Of a DNA stretch of 64,000 nucleotides, positions 45,034-53,945 are shown piece after piece (the stretch's first letter is position 1; each line of letters begins with the position of its first letter). A model generated the notes under the pieces. It made no database searches. It had not been told where the DNA came from and saw only the letters and a list, made by a program, of their open reading frames with translations. The translations under genes were made by a program, and so were the position numbers. This DNA is from Campylobacterales bacterium (GTDB taxonomy: Bacteria > Campylobacterota > Campylobacteria > Campylobacterales > Sulfurimonadaceae), in NCBI GenBank assembly GCA_026390165.1, contig JAPLGM010000004.1:203536-267535 (forward strand), given 5' to 3'.

Positions 45034-45621
45034 TTAAAGGATATGACCCATACACTCTTTTTTGGTTTTTAAATATCCTTCATTATAAGGGTTCGAATCA
45101 ATAATTACGGGGATACGCTCCACAATCTCAACATCCAACCCCTCTACGACGGAAACTTTAGCCGGATTGTTCGTTAAAAGTTTGATTTTTGTAAGTCCAA
45201 AATCATTAAAAATTTCCCGTACCACATCATACGTCCGTTGATCCGGGGCAAATCCTAGTTCCACATTAGCTTCAATGGTATTTCGTCCTTGATCTTGGAG
45301 AGCATAGGCGTTGATTTTATTAAGAAGCCCAATATTACGCCCTTCTTGACGATGATAAATGACCATCCCCCCTTCAATGGCGATTAATTTAAGGGCTTCG
45401 TGGAGCTGATTGTTACAATCGCATTTGATGCTTCCAAGGGTATCCCCTGTTAAGCATTCGGAATGTATTCGAACGAGGGGAGCAACGGCTCGTTCAAAAT
45501 TTTCCGTAAAAATAGCAAGATGTTCTTGATGCCCCTCTTTGTAGGCACGTATTTTAAAGTGACCGTATTTAGTGGGGAGATTAGCAATGGCAGATTTTTC
45601 AAAAAGTGTGTGAATATTCAT
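45034..45621 (-). CDS. ribA: GTP cyclohydrolase II
   Basis: RibA opens GTP to start riboflavin synthesis. Zinc ligands are in CLTGDTLGSIKCDCN, the active-site block is YHRQEGRNIGLLNKINAYALQDQG, and NPAKV lies in LLTNNPAKVSVVEGLD near the end. It is a stand-alone 195-residue enzyme, not fused to RibB. On the minus strand a TATAAT (45633-45628) ends 6 nt before the ATG and there is no ribosome binding site, so a leaderless message is likely. It is divergent from hemB. Confidence 0.93.
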   Translation of the reverse strand: MNIHTLFEKSAIANLPTKYGHFKIRAYKEGHQEHLAIFTENFERAVAPLVRIHSECLTGDTLGSIKCDCNNQLHEALKLIAIEGGMVIYHRQEGRNIGLLNKINAYALQDQGRNTIEANVELGFAPDQRTYDVVREIFNDFGLTKIKLLTNNPAKVSVVEGLDVEIVERIPVIIDSNPYNEGYLKTKKECMGHIL

Positions 45622-45695
45622 TTGGTAATTATAATTCTCTTTTCTTAATCTAACACGCGCTAAACTTTCATATTCTTTTATTTTGGAGCACTTTT

Positions 45696-46661
45696 ATGGA
45701 TCGTTTTCGACGTACACGCTTTAACTCTCACTTGCGTTCATTGGTACGTGAAACGCATGTTACTGTCAATGATTTTATTTATCCGCTGTTTGTCCGTCCA
45801 GGGGAGGGGATAAAAACCGAAGTCTCCTCTATGCCGGGTGTCTATCAAATGAGCTTAGATGAGATCTTAAAAGAGTGTGAACTTCTCCAAAAACTGGGGA
45901 TTTATTCGATCATTTTATTCGGTATCCCCGAAGTTAAAGATTCCATAGGGTCGGATGCACTGTGTGATCACGGGATTATTGCGACAGCGGTGCGGGCTAT
46001 TAAACGCGCCTATCCTACTATGTTCGTCGTGACCGATTTGTGTTTTTGTGAATATACGGATCATGGGCATTGCGGAATTCTCGATCATGTTCATGAAAGT
46101 GTCGATAATGATTTGACATTGGGGATTTCAGCGCAACAAGCATTGGTACATGCTCGTGCAGGTGTGGATATGATTGCCCCCTCCGGGATGATGGACGGGA
46201 TTATTACGACACTGCGGGATGCACTTGATGGGGGCGGATATCCTAATCTCCCTATTATGAGCTATTCGACGAAATTTGCGAGTGGTTATTATGGACCGTT
46301 TCGTGATGTAGCGGAGTCGGTTCCCAGTTTCGGAGACCGTTCTACCTACCAGATGGATCCAGCCAACCGTCGTGAAGCAATTCGTGAAAGCCTTGCTGAT
46401 GAAGCTCAAGGGGCAGATATTTTGATGGTGAAACCTGCGTTAGCCTATCTTGACATTATTCGTGACATTCGTGAAGCATCCAATCTTCCGCTTGCTGTTT
46501 ATAATGTCAGCGGTGAATACGCGATGTTGAAATTTGCGGGAAATGCAGGGCTCATCGACTATAATCGAGTTATGATGGAGACGATGATCGGATTCAAGCG
46601 TGCGGGTGCAGACATTATTATTAGCTACCATGCCAAAGAGGTCGCGGCACTGTTACAATAA
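45696..46661 (+). CDS. hemB: Delta-aminolevulinic acid dehydratase (porphobilinogen synthase)
   Basis: HemB condenses two 5-aminolevulinate molecules to porphobilinogen in haem synthesis. The two Schiff-base lysines are in [16 protein letters not shown] and [15 protein letters not shown]. The zinc-type cysteine cluster is [12 protein letters not shown]. Length 321 is normal. GGAG lies 8 nt before the start. The short region shared with ribA provides both promoters. Confidence 0.95.
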   Translation: MDRFRRTRFNSHLRSLVRETHVTVNDFIYPLFVRPGEGIKTEVSSMPGVYQMSLDEILKECELLQKLGIYSIILFGIPEVKDSIGSDALCDHGIIATAVRAIKRAYPTMFVVTDLCFCEYTDHGHCGILDHVHESVDNDLTLGISAQQALVHARAGVDMIAPSGMMDGIITTLRDALDGGGYPNLPIMSYSTKFASGYYGPFRDVAESVPSFGDRSTYQMDPANRREAIRESLADEAQGADILMVKPALAYLDIIRDIREASNLPLAVYNVSGEYAMLKFAGNAGLIDYNRVMMETMIGFKRAGADIIISYHAKEVAALLQ

Positions 46662-46677
46662 TAAAATAATTTTAGGA

Positions 46678-46683
46678 TACAAT
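46678..46683 (+). promoter_or_regulatory. -10 element for argF
   Basis: TAGGATACAAT with hexamer TACAAT, 28 nt before the GTG start of argF; GAGG at 46701-46704 is the ribosome binding site. Confidence 0.4.
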
Positions 46684-46711
46684 TACTTTTTGAAAATAAT
46701 GAGGATTTTTC

Positions 46712-47632
46712 GTGAGACATTTTTTAACTTTGCGTGATTATACGAAAGAAGAGATTTTAGAAATCGTCAATTTGGCGTTAGAGATTAAAAGAGAACAAAA
46801 AGCCAAGAAGCCCCACCCTTATTTAGCAGGGCAAACATTGGGAATGATTTTTGAGAAAAGCTCAACCCGTACCCGTGTCAGTTTTGAAGTAGGTATGTTT
46901 CAGCTGGGCGGTCATGCCCTTTTTCTCTCGAACCGTGATATCCATTTGGGACGGGGTGAACCGGTCAAAGATACCGCTCGCGTCATCTCATCGATGACCG
47001 ATATGGTGATGATTCGGACATTCGAGCACTCAATGTTGGAAGAGTTTGCCCAGTTTTCACACGTTCCCGTGATTAATGGGCTAACAGACAGCTACCATCC
47101 CGTCCAGCTAATTGCCGATTATATGACAATGGTGGAGTGTGGTCGCCATGAAAACCCAATCGTTGCTTATGTAGGGGATGGGAATAATATGACCCATTCA
47201 TGGCTAATGTTGGCTGCGAAACTTGGATTTGAGCTACGAGTCGCAACCCCTAAAGGGTATGAGTGTGATCCTCATATTGTCGAAGCGGCTTTGATGCTTG
47301 CAAGCGAAAGCGGTGCAAAGATTAGTTTTACTCATGATCCAAAAGTAGCCGTTACAGGGGCAACCGTTGTTACAACCGATACATGGATTTCAATGGGGCA
47401 AGAAGAAGAAAAAGCCCAAAGACTTCAAGATTTTACTGGCTATATAGTCGATGAATCATTAATGGCTCTAGCAGAGCCGTATGCCATTTTCTTGCATTGT
47501 TTGCCCGCTTATCGTGGGGTCGAAGTGAGTGAAGCGGTATTAGAGGGGGATCAAAGTGTTATTTTTCAAGAGGCAGAAAATCGTCTCCATGGACAAAAAG
47601 GGTTAATGGTATGGCTAGATAGACACCGTTAA
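46712..47632 (+). CDS. argF: Ornithine carbamoyltransferase
   Basis: ArgF makes citrulline from ornithine and carbamoyl phosphate in arginine synthesis. The carbamoyl-phosphate motif is [12 protein letters not shown], then the HPVQ-equivalent [10 protein letters not shown], and the ornithine-binding HCLPAYRG near the C-terminus. Length 306 is normal. The start codon is GTG at 46712, chosen because GAGG lies 7 nt upstream and the sequence from there matches the family ([14 protein letters not shown]). The stop codon lies within a 7-bp hairpin. Confidence 0.94.
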   Translation: MRHFLTLRDYTKEEILEIVNLALEIKREQKAKKPHPYLAGQTLGMIFEKSSTRTRVSFEVGMFQLGGHALFLSNRDIHLGRGEPVKDTARVISSMTDMVMIRTFEHSMLEEFAQFSHVPVINGLTDSYHPVQLIADYMTMVECGRHENPIVAYVGDGNNMTHSWLMLAAKLGFELRVATPKGYECDPHIVEAALMLASESGAKISFTHDPKVAVTGATVVTTDTWISMGQEEEKAQRLQDFTGYIVDESLMALAEPYAIFLHCLPAYRGVEVSEAVLEGDQSVIFQEAENRLHGQKGLMVWLDRHR

Positions 47633-47639
47633 GGTGTCT
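47621..47639. terminator. Hairpin between convergent argF and small gene
   Basis: AGACACC/GGTGTCT, a perfect 7-bp stem with loop GTTAA that overlaps the argF stop codon and reaches the end of the convergent small gene. There is no clear U run on either strand, so a role as bidirectional terminator is only likely. Confidence 0.35.
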
Positions 47640-47848
47640 TAGTTCATAGCCACTGTGATAACTAAATCGTTACCCTCTTCAATAACTGCAAAATTATGTT
47701 TTTTACAAAAAGTTTCATTCATCTCTTCTGCCCATTGTGATGCTTCACTGAGTGCGTCATCTTTGTTATCAAAAGCTTTGATAGAAGGTATTCCACTTCG
47801 CTTAAAACAGCCACACTCTTTTTCCATACGTACATTAAACATAGTCAC
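47639..47848 (-). CDS. Conserved small hypothetical protein, 69 residues
   Basis: A small soluble protein with a Cys-Gly-Cys near the N-terminus (EKECGCFKRSG), then an alpha/beta segment with KAFDNKDDALSEASQWAEEM and ending LVITVAMN. The pattern is that of short stress or metal-linked proteins common in epsilonproteobacteria but I cannot name the family. TTGGAGAG lies just upstream on the minus strand, supporting the start at 47848. Confidence 0.6.
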   Translation of the reverse strand: MTMFNVRMEKECGCFKRSGIPSIKAFDNKDDALSEASQWAEEMNETFCKKHNFAVIEEGNDLVITVAMN

Positions 47849-47980
47849 TCTCCAAATAATAATTTTCGGAAGTATAGTGGATCAATATTAAAGAATTTGT
47901 GACGAAAACTAAACAAATTGAAACTAAAGATTAACTTTATCTTTTAATATAATGAATGCATCAGGAATAATTATGCTTTT

Positions 47981-47992
47981 ATTTGCTATAAT
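47981..47992 (+). promoter_or_regulatory. Promoter of the DEAD-box helicase gene
   Basis: ATTTGCTATAAT: an extended -10 with perfect TATAAT at 47987-47992. The start point would be near 47999, which gives a leader of about 220 nt before the ATG at 48220, unusually long here. Confidence 0.6.
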
Positions 47993-47999
47993 TCGCCTG

Positions 48000-48219
48000 A
48001 AATTTTTAGGTACCTTCATAAAGCTTTATTTGATCTGAAACTTTATTAAGGTACCTTCCATGGTAAGAGAATAACTCTCTGAAAATTTGTCGTCCAAGAG
48101 GACAATATTTAACGTCATCGTCACACAGCATAGCAACATGGGCTTTTTAGGAAATATTTTCATTCGTGAAAAACGGATTCCTTTTTTTGTTGGCGTAGCG
48201 TATATACATAAGGGTAAAC
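48000..48219 (+). promoter_or_regulatory. Long structured 5' leader of the DEAD-box RNA helicase gene
   Basis: The leader begins with a strong hairpin: arms GGTACCTTCATAAAG (48010-48024) and CTTTATTAAGGTACC (48042-48056) pair at 14 of 15 positions. A second small stem (AGAGA/TCTCT, about 48066-48080) and an AT-rich stem near 48150-48180 follow, then AAGGG before the ATG. No protein frame is supported. Long leaders that sense temperature or the helicase itself are known for csdA/deaD-type genes in other bacteria; this one is a candidate for similar control (inference). Confidence 0.45.
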
Positions 48220-49875
48220 ATGAATAACGTAGAAACAGAATTAGAAGTGGTTGATCAAAATCTTCCAACATTTGCCGATTTCGGCCTTCGTAAAGAGATT
48301 ATGCAAAGTATTGATTTTGCAGGGTTTAAAACTCCAAGTCCTATCCAAACAATGGTAATTCCCGTAATTATGGAGGGGCGTGACGTCGTCGGTCAAGCTC
48401 ATACGGGTACAGGGAAAACAGCAGCATTTGGACTTCCAGCCCTTAATAAAATGCACCTTAAAGGTGGAATAGAAATCCTTATTATCACTCCAACGCGTGA
48501 ACTTGCGAACCAAGTAAGTGATGAGATGTTTAAATACGGTAAACATTTAGGTGCACGTACGGTTACTATTTATGGTGGTAGCTCATACAATCGTCAATTG
48601 GATTTGATCGAGCGTGGCGCACAAGTTATCATTGCAACGCCAGGACGTTTGTTGGATATGCTTAGCCGTGATATGCTCAAAGGTTTTGCTCCGTCAACCG
48701 TCATTTTGGATGAAGCGGATGAAATGTTGGATATGGGCTTTTTGGATGATATTAACGAAATTTTTAGCTATCTTCCAACTGAGCGCCAAACGTTGTTATT
48801 CTCAGCAACGATGCCTCAGCCAATTAAAAATCTTGCTGAGCGTATCTTGGTGAATCCATTTTTTGCTTCTATTACAAAATCTGAAACAACTAACACAGAT
48901 ATTACACAACAGTATTATGTTATCGAAGAATCTGAGCGTGATGATGCAATTATCCGTTTGATGGATGCTGAAGATGCTAAAAAAACGGTTGTATTTTGTC
49001 GTACCAAAAAAGAAGTTGATCGTCTTTCAAACGTACTTTCAGCAGCGGGTTATTCAGCTAAAGGGCTTCATGGAGATATGGAGCAACGTCAACGTGAAAG
49101 CGTTATCAAGGGTGTTAAATCCGATGCATTCGATGTATTGATTGCAACCGATGTAGCCGCTCGCGGTTTGCATATTGATGGTATTACTCACGTATTCAAC
49201 TACCATATCCCTTTTGATCCTGAGAGTTATGTTCACCGTATCGGTCGTACAGGACGTGCGGGTAAAAAAGGGGTGGCGATTACTTTAGTAACCCCATTGG
49301 AATTCAAAGAACTTCAGCGTATCCGTGCAAAAGTAGGGACAACAATGGAGCATGCTTATATCCCAAGCAAGATGGACGTTAAAAACTCTCAAGTTAATCG
49401 TCTTTTGGCAGAAATCGAAAAACAACATGTTTATGATGAAGCACACAAAGTTCTTGATGCCCTTAAAGAAGAGTTTGACCAAGAGCAAATCGCCTATAAA
49501 TTGATCTCTTTGTTGATGGAACGCAATACTGTTGCAGGTCCGAATCAAATTGGTATTTCAGCAGAGCGCATGGAGAAAATTCTTAGCAATCTTCAAAGTC
49601 GTGGTCATGATGGCGGTGGAAATCGTCGTGGTGGTGGCGGTGGATACCGTGGTAATAATAACCGTGGTGGAAGCACTGGCGGTGGATACCGTGGTAATAA
49701 TGATCGTAATGCTAGCGGCAGTGGAGAGCGTAGCTCTTCGGGTGGCGGATACCGTGGTAATAATGATCGTAATGCTAGCGGCAGTGGAGAGCGTAGTTCT
49801 GCTGGCGGTGAGCGTGGAGATCGTTCACGTAGCTTCAGTGGACAAAATCGTTCAGATAGCAGACCAAGAAACTAA
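48220..49875 (+). CDS. DEAD-box ATP-dependent RNA helicase with RGG-rich tail
   Basis: A 551-residue RNA helicase of the RhlE/DeaD group. Motifs: Q motif TPIQTMVIP, I AHTGTGKTAAF, Ia PTRELANQ, II VILDEADEML, III SATMP, IV VVFCRTKKEV, V IATDVAARGLHIDG, VI HRIGRTGRAG. The tail (from about residue 465) is glycine- and arginine-rich with YRGNN repeats, including two copies of a 21-residue unit encoded by a 63-bp tandem duplication. It probably unwinds rRNA or mRNA structures and aids growth in the cold. A palindromic repeat follows the stop. Confidence 0.92.
   Translation: MNNVETELEVVDQNLPTFADFGLRKEIMQSIDFAGFKTPSPIQTMVIPVIMEGRDVVGQAHTGTGKTAAFGLPALNKMHLKGGIEILIITPTRELANQVSDEMFKYGKHLGARTVTIYGGSSYNRQLDLIERGAQVIIATPGRLLDMLSRDMLKGFAPSTVILDEADEMLDMGFLDDINEIFSYLPTERQTLLFSATMPQPIKNLAERILVNPFFASITKSETTNTDITQQYYVIEESERDDAIIRLMDAEDAKKTVVFCRTKKEVDRLSNVLSAAGYSAKGLHGDMEQRQRESVIKGVKSDAFDVLIATDVAARGLHIDGITHVFNYHIPFDPESYVHRIGRTGRAGKKGVAITLVTPLEFKELQRIRAKVGTTMEHAYIPSKMDVKNSQVNRLLAEIEKQHVYDEAHKVLDALKEEFDQEQIAYKLISLLMERNTVAGPNQIGISAERMEKILSNLQSRGHDGGGNRRGGGGGYRGNNNRGGSTGGGYRGNNDRNASGSGERSSSGGGYRGNNDRNASGSGERSSAGGERGDRSRSFSGQNRSDSRPRN
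49687..49812 (+). repeat. 63-bp tandem repeat in the helicase tail
   Basis: Two copies of a 63-bp unit (49687-49749 and 49750-49812) encode YRGNNDRNASGSGERSS plus a four-residue spacer each. They are nearly identical, so the duplication is recent, and copy number is probably variable among strains. Confidence 0.7.
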
Positions 49876-49881
49876 TCCCCT

Positions 49882-49909
49882 CGTCATACCGTGCTTAATA
49901 CGGTATGAC
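49882..49909. repeat. Palindromic repeat between convergent genes, possible terminator
   Basis: A perfect 10-bp stem (GTCATACCGT at 49883-49892, ACGGTATGAC at 49900-49909) with loop GCTTAAT, 8 nt after the helicase stop and 4 nt before the end of the convergent HIT gene. Its start CGTCAT and central CTT resemble the CGTCATTCCCG element at 57877, so this looks like a member of the same dispersed palindrome family reused as a terminator. Confidence 0.5.
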
Positions 49910-49912
49910 AGT

Positions 49913-50284
49913 TTAGCCAAAGTTCAAAACTAACTTCCCTTTTAACTCTTTTAGAAATTGTTCCATTGGAGCCACTTTCGCATTCCCCTCTCTTTGTTTA
50001 CTTCCCCACATCGGCTCTGGAAAATAGCTGTCCTCATTGAAGCGTGCCATGATATGCCAATGGACACGTGGCAGGAGATTGCCAAAAGAGGCAATATTGA
50101 TCTTGTCAGGCTTGAAGTACTCTAGCATCGCTACTTCAATAAGATCAAGCATATCAATAATCATTGCCTTTTCTTCCGTACTGCACTGTGAGAACTCTTT
50201 GTGGGGGGCATTGGTAAAAATTTTGAGCCAAGGGATTTCACTTTCGTGAATGTCAATAGTAATTAGAGGGTTAGAGTAGAGCAT
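49913..50284 (-). CDS. HIT-domain protein
   Basis: A 123-residue protein with the histidine-triad-like motif VHWHIMARF, preceded by NLLPR; HIT proteins are nucleotide hydrolases or transferases (for example for dinucleoside polyphosphates). It starts MLYSNPLITIDIHES. I place the start at 50284, where AAGG lies 5 nt upstream on the minus strand; the frame opens at 50368 but that would overlap fabH by 43 bp. The gene follows fabH by 41 nt. Confidence 0.8.
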   Translation of the reverse strand: MLYSNPLITIDIHESEIPWLKIFTNAPHKEFSQCSTEEKAMIIDMLDLIEVAMLEYFKPDKINIASFGNLLPRVHWHIMARFNEDSYFPEPMWGSKQREGNAKVAPMEQFLKELKGKLVLNFG

Positions 50285-50325
50285 ATCAAACCTTATAAAA
50301 AATAGATTTGACAGTGTAGCAATTT

Positions 50326-51318
50326 TTAAATATTTTTTCCTGCAAAAGGGACTAAAGCGCTTCCCCATGTGAGTCCACCGCCAAAAGCATCGAGGAGCAT
50401 TAGCTCCCCTTTTTGAAGGCGACCTGATTCGTAAATATCATTAATGGCCATAGGGATAGATGCTCCTGAAGTATTGCCATACTTTTCAACTGTGATAACC
50501 ACTTGCTCTTCACGAAGATTGAGGGCATCTCCCACCGCTTTAATAATGCGGTAGTTGGCTTGATGGGGGACGAAATGTTGGATAGCAGAAGAGGGGATAT
50601 TATTCTCTTCCAAGATGGCAATAACATCATTGGTCAAGGTGCGAACGGCAACCTTAAATGTCTCATTTCCCTTCATCTTCATAACGCAGGCACTTCCTGT
50701 AGGATCATCATGGATGGAACCGCTACCACCATTAGGAGACATTAGAAGATCTGCATACGACCCATCAGAACCCGTATGAATATCAATAATAGCTTCTGAT
50801 TTATCCATTGTCGCACTAATAACAGCTGCGCCTGCCCCATCTCCGAAGAGTATACAGGTGCCACGATCGGTATAGTCGGTAATCGCACTTAGCTTTTCAG
50901 ATCCTATAATGAGAACATTCTTTTTCATTCCCGATTCGATAAAAGCACGTGCTACGCTAAGGGCATAGACGAATCCCGTACATGCAGCAGAGAGATCAAA
51001 TGCAGTAACTTTCTCAAGTCCAAGTTTAGTAGCTATGATAGTAGCAGTAGAGGGCATACAAAAATAATCAGGAGAGATAGTGGCGCATACGACCATATCA
51101 ATATCGCTCTTGTCAATTCCTGCGCGTTCAATAGCGATTTGTGCTGCTTTAACCCCCATATCACTGGTCGTCTCATCATCCGCTGCGATATGACGCTCTT
51201 TTATCCCAGTACGCTTAAAGATCCACTCATCCGTGGTATCCACCATGGTTTCAAAATCAGCATTAGTAAGGATTTTTGTGGGGACATAAGCCCCGATGGA
51301 ACGGAACGCTGCATACAT
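50326..51318 (-). CDS. fabH: 3-oxoacyl-ACP synthase III
   Basis: FabH starts fatty acid synthesis by joining acetyl-CoA to malonyl-ACP. The Cys-His-Asn triad is visible: [10 protein letters not shown] (Cys near 112), VPHQANYRI (His) and [13 protein letters not shown] (Asn). Length 330 is normal. It follows plsX by 11 nt in the classical yceD-rpmF-plsX-fabH order. Confidence 0.95.
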   Translation of the reverse strand: MYAAFRSIGAYVPTKILTNADFETMVDTTDEWIFKRTGIKERHIAADDETTSDMGVKAAQIAIERAGIDKSDIDMVVCATISPDYFCMPSTATIIATKLGLEKVTAFDLSAACTGFVYALSVARAFIESGMKKNVLIIGSEKLSAITDYTDRGTCILFGDGAGAAVISATMDKSEAIIDIHTGSDGSYADLLMSPNGGSGSIHDDPTGSACVMKMKGNETFKVAVRTLTNDVIAILEENNIPSSAIQHFVPHQANYRIIKAVGDALNLREEQVVITVEKYGNTSGASIPMAINDIYESGRLQKGELMLLDAFGGGLTWGSALVPFAGKNI

Positions 51319-51329
51319 GATTGCCCTTT

Positions 51330-52334
51330 TTAGTCTGCGCTATTTTTACTTTTTAGTTCTTCAAGACGATTTTCAATGTGAATGTTTATCCCTGTATCGA
51401 CGTAACGAATCGCCTGAAAGATCGCATTTTTAACTGCTTTTGAATTGCTTTTCCCATGACTGACAATAGCACATCCTTTTATCCCGACGAGAGGTGCACC
51501 ACCAATTTCAGCATAGTCGATCTCTTTTTTCAAGAGATGGAATACTTTACGCATTAGTAAAGCCCCTGTAATAGCAACTGGGGACTTTCGAATGTACTCT
51601 TTGATGAAGTAGCTGATAGTTGAAGCAACACCTTCAGAGGCTTTAAGGACAAGATTTCCGATAAATCCATCACATACAATGACATCGCAACTGCCGTCAA
51701 AAATATTGTTTCCTTCTACATTGCCAATAAACCCTTTTTGCCCCTCTAGGAGCTTAAAGGTCTCTTTAGTAACTTCATTCCCTTTGGAGTCCTCTTCGCC
51801 ATTTGCTAAGAGTCCAACGCGAGGAGCAGAGACTTTGAGCATATCTTGTGCAAAGTAGTATCCCATAATGCCAAACTGAAAAAGGTGCTCCGGTTTACAA
51901 TCGACATTGGCACCTGCATCCATCAAGATACTGCGTTTACCGCTTTTGGTTGGCATAAGGGTAACAAGGGCAGGACGTAAAACATTTTTAAGCCGCCCCA
52001 GCCGCAAGGTTGCAACTGTCATGGTTGCACCGCTGTGCCCCGCACTCACAACACCATCCGCTTGTCCATTTCGGACAAGTTCCACTGCCTTATAGATAGA
52101 ACTTTCTTGACGTTTGAGGGCATCCGTTGCCGCATCACCCATATCAATAACATCACTTGCTTCAATAATTGAAATCTTATCTCTATAGCCCTTGGGTAGC
52201 AAAGATAAAATCTCATCTTTTTTGCCAACCAAAATCGCTTCGAACTTTTTCTCTTTAAGAGCTTCTATGGTTCCTTTAACAATTGGTTCGGGACCGAAGT
52301 CCCCTCCCATTGCATCAATAGCAATTCTGATCAT
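51330..52334 (-). CDS. plsX: Phosphate acyltransferase
   Basis: PlsX makes acyl-phosphate from acyl-ACP, the first step of phospholipid synthesis in most bacteria. The N-terminus [19 protein letters not shown] and the block [20 protein letters not shown] are diagnostic; [16 protein letters not shown] and [16 protein letters not shown] follow. Length 334. It starts 3 nt after the rpmF stop. Confidence 0.95.
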   Translation of the reverse strand: MIRIAIDAMGGDFGPEPIVKGTIEALKEKKFEAILVGKKDEILSLLPKGYRDKISIIEASDVIDMGDAATDALKRQESSIYKAVELVRNGQADGVVSAGHSGATMTVATLRLGRLKNVLRPALVTLMPTKSGKRSILMDAGANVDCKPEHLFQFGIMGYYFAQDMLKVSAPRVGLLANGEEDSKGNEVTKETFKLLEGQKGFIGNVEGNNIFDGSCDVIVCDGFIGNLVLKASEGVASTISYFIKEYIRKSPVAITGALLMRKVFHLLKKEIDYAEIGGAPLVGIKGCAIVSHGKSNSKAVKNAIFQAIRYVDTGINIHIENRLEELKSKNSAD

Positions 52335-52337
52335 CGA

Positions 52338-52487
52338 TTATTTATACTCACCAGTAACTGGGTTAGCGTAATGAGATAATTTATACGTGCCGTCTTTGTC
52401 TTTTACAGGACGAGCAAGTGAAACTTTATAGTGAGTTCTGCGTTTTGCGGCGCGAGTATGACTCACTCTTCTTTTAGGTACTGCCAT
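52338..52487 (-). CDS. rpmF: 50S ribosomal protein L32
   Basis: A 49-residue gene found by reading the minus strand between plsX and yceD. The translation begins [19 protein letters not shown] and ends ANPVTGEYK, the normal L32 sequence without the C-terminal zinc cysteines (the C-minus form). It is the standard partner of plsX. Confidence 0.95.
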   Translation of the reverse strand: MAVPKRRVSHTRAAKRRTHYKVSLARPVKDKDGTYKLSHYANPVTGEYK

Positions 52488-52509
52488 AGTTATAGCCCTT
52501 TCTATTTGA

Positions 52510-52547
52510 TTTAAACGCCATAGGAATAGATCCCTACGGCTACGTTA
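52510..52547 (+). repeat. Dispersed palindromic repeat, copy 2 (pair with 31746-31784)
   Basis: TTTAAACGCCATAGGAATA, then GATCCCTACGGCTACG. The arms GCCATAGG (52517-52524) and CCTACGGC (52533-52540) pair with one mismatch. It sits between rpmF and yceD on the opposite strand to the genes. A further hairpin-like TTCC...GGAA follows at 52557-52571. Confidence 0.5.
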
Positions 52548-52589
52548 ACACTGGGTTTCCTTCAGCAGGAAGCTCAATGCACTTTGTGT

Positions 52590-52964
52590 TTAGAACTCTT
52601 GTTCTAGTGTTTTGCCCTCGCATTGGGGGCAACAAAAGTAATCACTTTTAATCAATTCAACTTCTGAGTTTAAAAGCTCTTCCATATCAATCATTGGTGT
52701 AGTGATCTCTACAATATCAAGCTCATCTTCATTTTCACTTATAATACCGTCTGAAATATAAAAAAAGAGCTCTTCTTCAAGATCTCTTTCAATTATTTCA
52801 GCACATAGATCACAAGGCATTTGGATGATTCCCGATATTGTACCGTTTAATTGAGCAATTTTCCCTTTTTTGTGAACCAAAGTCCCCTTAAAAGTTAGAT
52901 TTCCTACAATAACATCAAACTCTAAGGGGATAGAGTTTAAATGTTTGAATGGAATTAATGTCAC
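52590..52964 (-). CDS. yceD: DUF177/YceD family protein
   Basis: A 124-residue protein of the DUF177 family, almost always upstream of rpmF and linked to 23S rRNA accumulation. It has the family's conserved strand-rich core (GTISGIIQMPCDLCAEII) and two cysteine pairs, C-x2-C near 50 (CDLC) and CCPQC near the C-terminus, which may bind zinc. It abuts ndk without a gap. Confidence 0.85.
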   Translation of the reverse strand: MTLIPFKHLNSIPLEFDVIVGNLTFKGTLVHKKGKIAQLNGTISGIIQMPCDLCAEIIERDLEEELFFYISDGIISENEDELDIVEITTPMIDMEELLNSEVELIKSDYFCCPQCEGKTLEQEF

Positions 52965-53378
52965 TTAAGAGATCTCGCGACCTGAAAAGAAAAATGCGAT
53001 TTCATTTTTTGCATTTTCAACAGAATCACTTCCGTGAACAGCATTTGCATCGATATTTTCAGCGAAATCAGCACGGATAGTACCAGCTTCTGCCTCTTTA
53101 GGGTTGGTAGCACCCATTAAATCACGGTTTCGTTGAACAGCGTTTTCACCCTCAAGAACAGTGATAACAACGGGACCGCTTACCATGAAATCAACAAGAT
53201 CGTTGAAGAAAGGGCGAGCAGCGTGTACTGCATAGAACGCTTCAGCATCTTGACGGCAAAGCTGAACTTTTTTGGTAGCTGCAATTTTAAGACCATCTGT
53301 CTCAAAACGATCCAAAATTTTCCCAATAACACCTTTTGCTACGGCATCTGGCTTGATGATTGATAATGTTTGTTGCAT
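52965..53378 (-). CDS. ndk: Nucleoside diphosphate kinase
   Basis: Ndk balances nucleoside triphosphates by a phospho-histidine mechanism. The signature is [12 protein letters not shown], with the catalytic histidine at about 117, and the N-terminal [14 protein letters not shown] use the ATG at 53378, with AGGAG five nt upstream; a TTG one codon earlier also opens the frame. The gene is 137 residues, normal, and heads the ndk-yceD-rpmF-plsX-fabH run. Confidence 0.95.
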   Translation of the reverse strand: MQQTLSIIKPDAVAKGVIGKILDRFETDGLKIAATKKVQLCRQDAEAFYAVHAARPFFNDLVDFMVSGPVVITVLEGENAVQRNRDLMGATNPKEAEAGTIRADFAENIDANAVHGSDSVENAKNEIAFFFSGREIS

Positions 53379-53472
53379 CAATGCTCCTGTTTTGTATATA
53401 AAATAGAATGGAATTCTAGCGGAATAATAATTTGAGTAAGATTAAATATTAAGGAGTAGACAATTAAAGAGG

Positions 53473-53499
53473 AATTTGAAGGGAATCTCCCCTCAAATT
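53473..53499 (-). terminator. Hairpin downstream of the ferredoxin gene
   Basis: Arms AATTTGA/TCAAATT extended by GGG/CCC with one internal mismatch and loop AATCT, starting 7 nt beyond the ferredoxin stop on the minus strand. The following minus-strand bases are CTCTTTAATT, a weak U run. Confidence 0.4.
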
Positions 53500-53505
53500 A
53501 ATAGC

Positions 53506-53790
53506 TTAGTCAACAATATTGGCTTTGCTTGAACGCATTTCCGCGCTGACATCATCACGGTGAGCAGGACTTTCGCCGATTTCATCCCATGTGATACAAC
53601 CCTCTGTAGGACATGCAGTCGCACATGCAGGTACATCATGGTAACTTACACACTCAACACATTTATCTCCGTATACGTAGTAAATTTCTTCACCCGTTGG
53701 GTTATCATCCTCGTCTACAATCGCTTCTACTGGGCACTCATCAATACATGCACCACAATTAATACAAGTATCGTTAATAATTACTGCCAT
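53506..53790 (-). CDS. fdx: 2[4Fe-4S] ferredoxin
   Basis: A 94-residue ferredoxin with motif 1 CINCGACIDECPVEA and motif 2 CVECVSYHDVPACATACP. The second motif has an 8-residue loop between the second and third cysteines, the mark of the Alvin-type (YfhL/FdxB-like) ferredoxins with very low potential. Its C-terminal 20 residues are charged. A strong GAGGAGA lies upstream. In an autotroph it could serve the reductive TCA cycle or complex I; the sequence alone does not show which partner. Confidence 0.9.
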   Translation of the reverse strand: MAVIINDTCINCGACIDECPVEAIVDEDDNPTGEEIYYVYGDKCVECVSYHDVPACATACPTEGCITWDEIGESPAHRDDVSAEMRSSKANIVD

Positions 53791-53945
53791 GGGTTCTCCT
53801 CTAAATATAAATATAAGTAACTATAACAAAAAAATTTTAAAGATAGCTAAAAAGGGTAGTTTCTGGAAGGATTTATAGATCTGAGTGTTACCTCTTCGTC
53901 ATTCTCATTTGAGTTAAAAATAACGAGAGGAAGAGAGGGATGAAA

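Noticed and set aside
47849..48219. tRNA or other stable RNA gene in the long gap before the helicase
   Set aside because: No cloverleaf or CCA end was found; the structure fits an mRNA leader better.
48026..48271. Minus-strand open frame across the helicase leader
   Set aside because: It runs antisense through the hairpin and into the start of the helicase gene, and has no recognisable protein features.
50285..50368. Longer HIT protein starting inside fabH
   Set aside because: The ATG at 50284 has AAGG upstream and matches the family start, whereas the longer form would overlap fabH by 43 bp.
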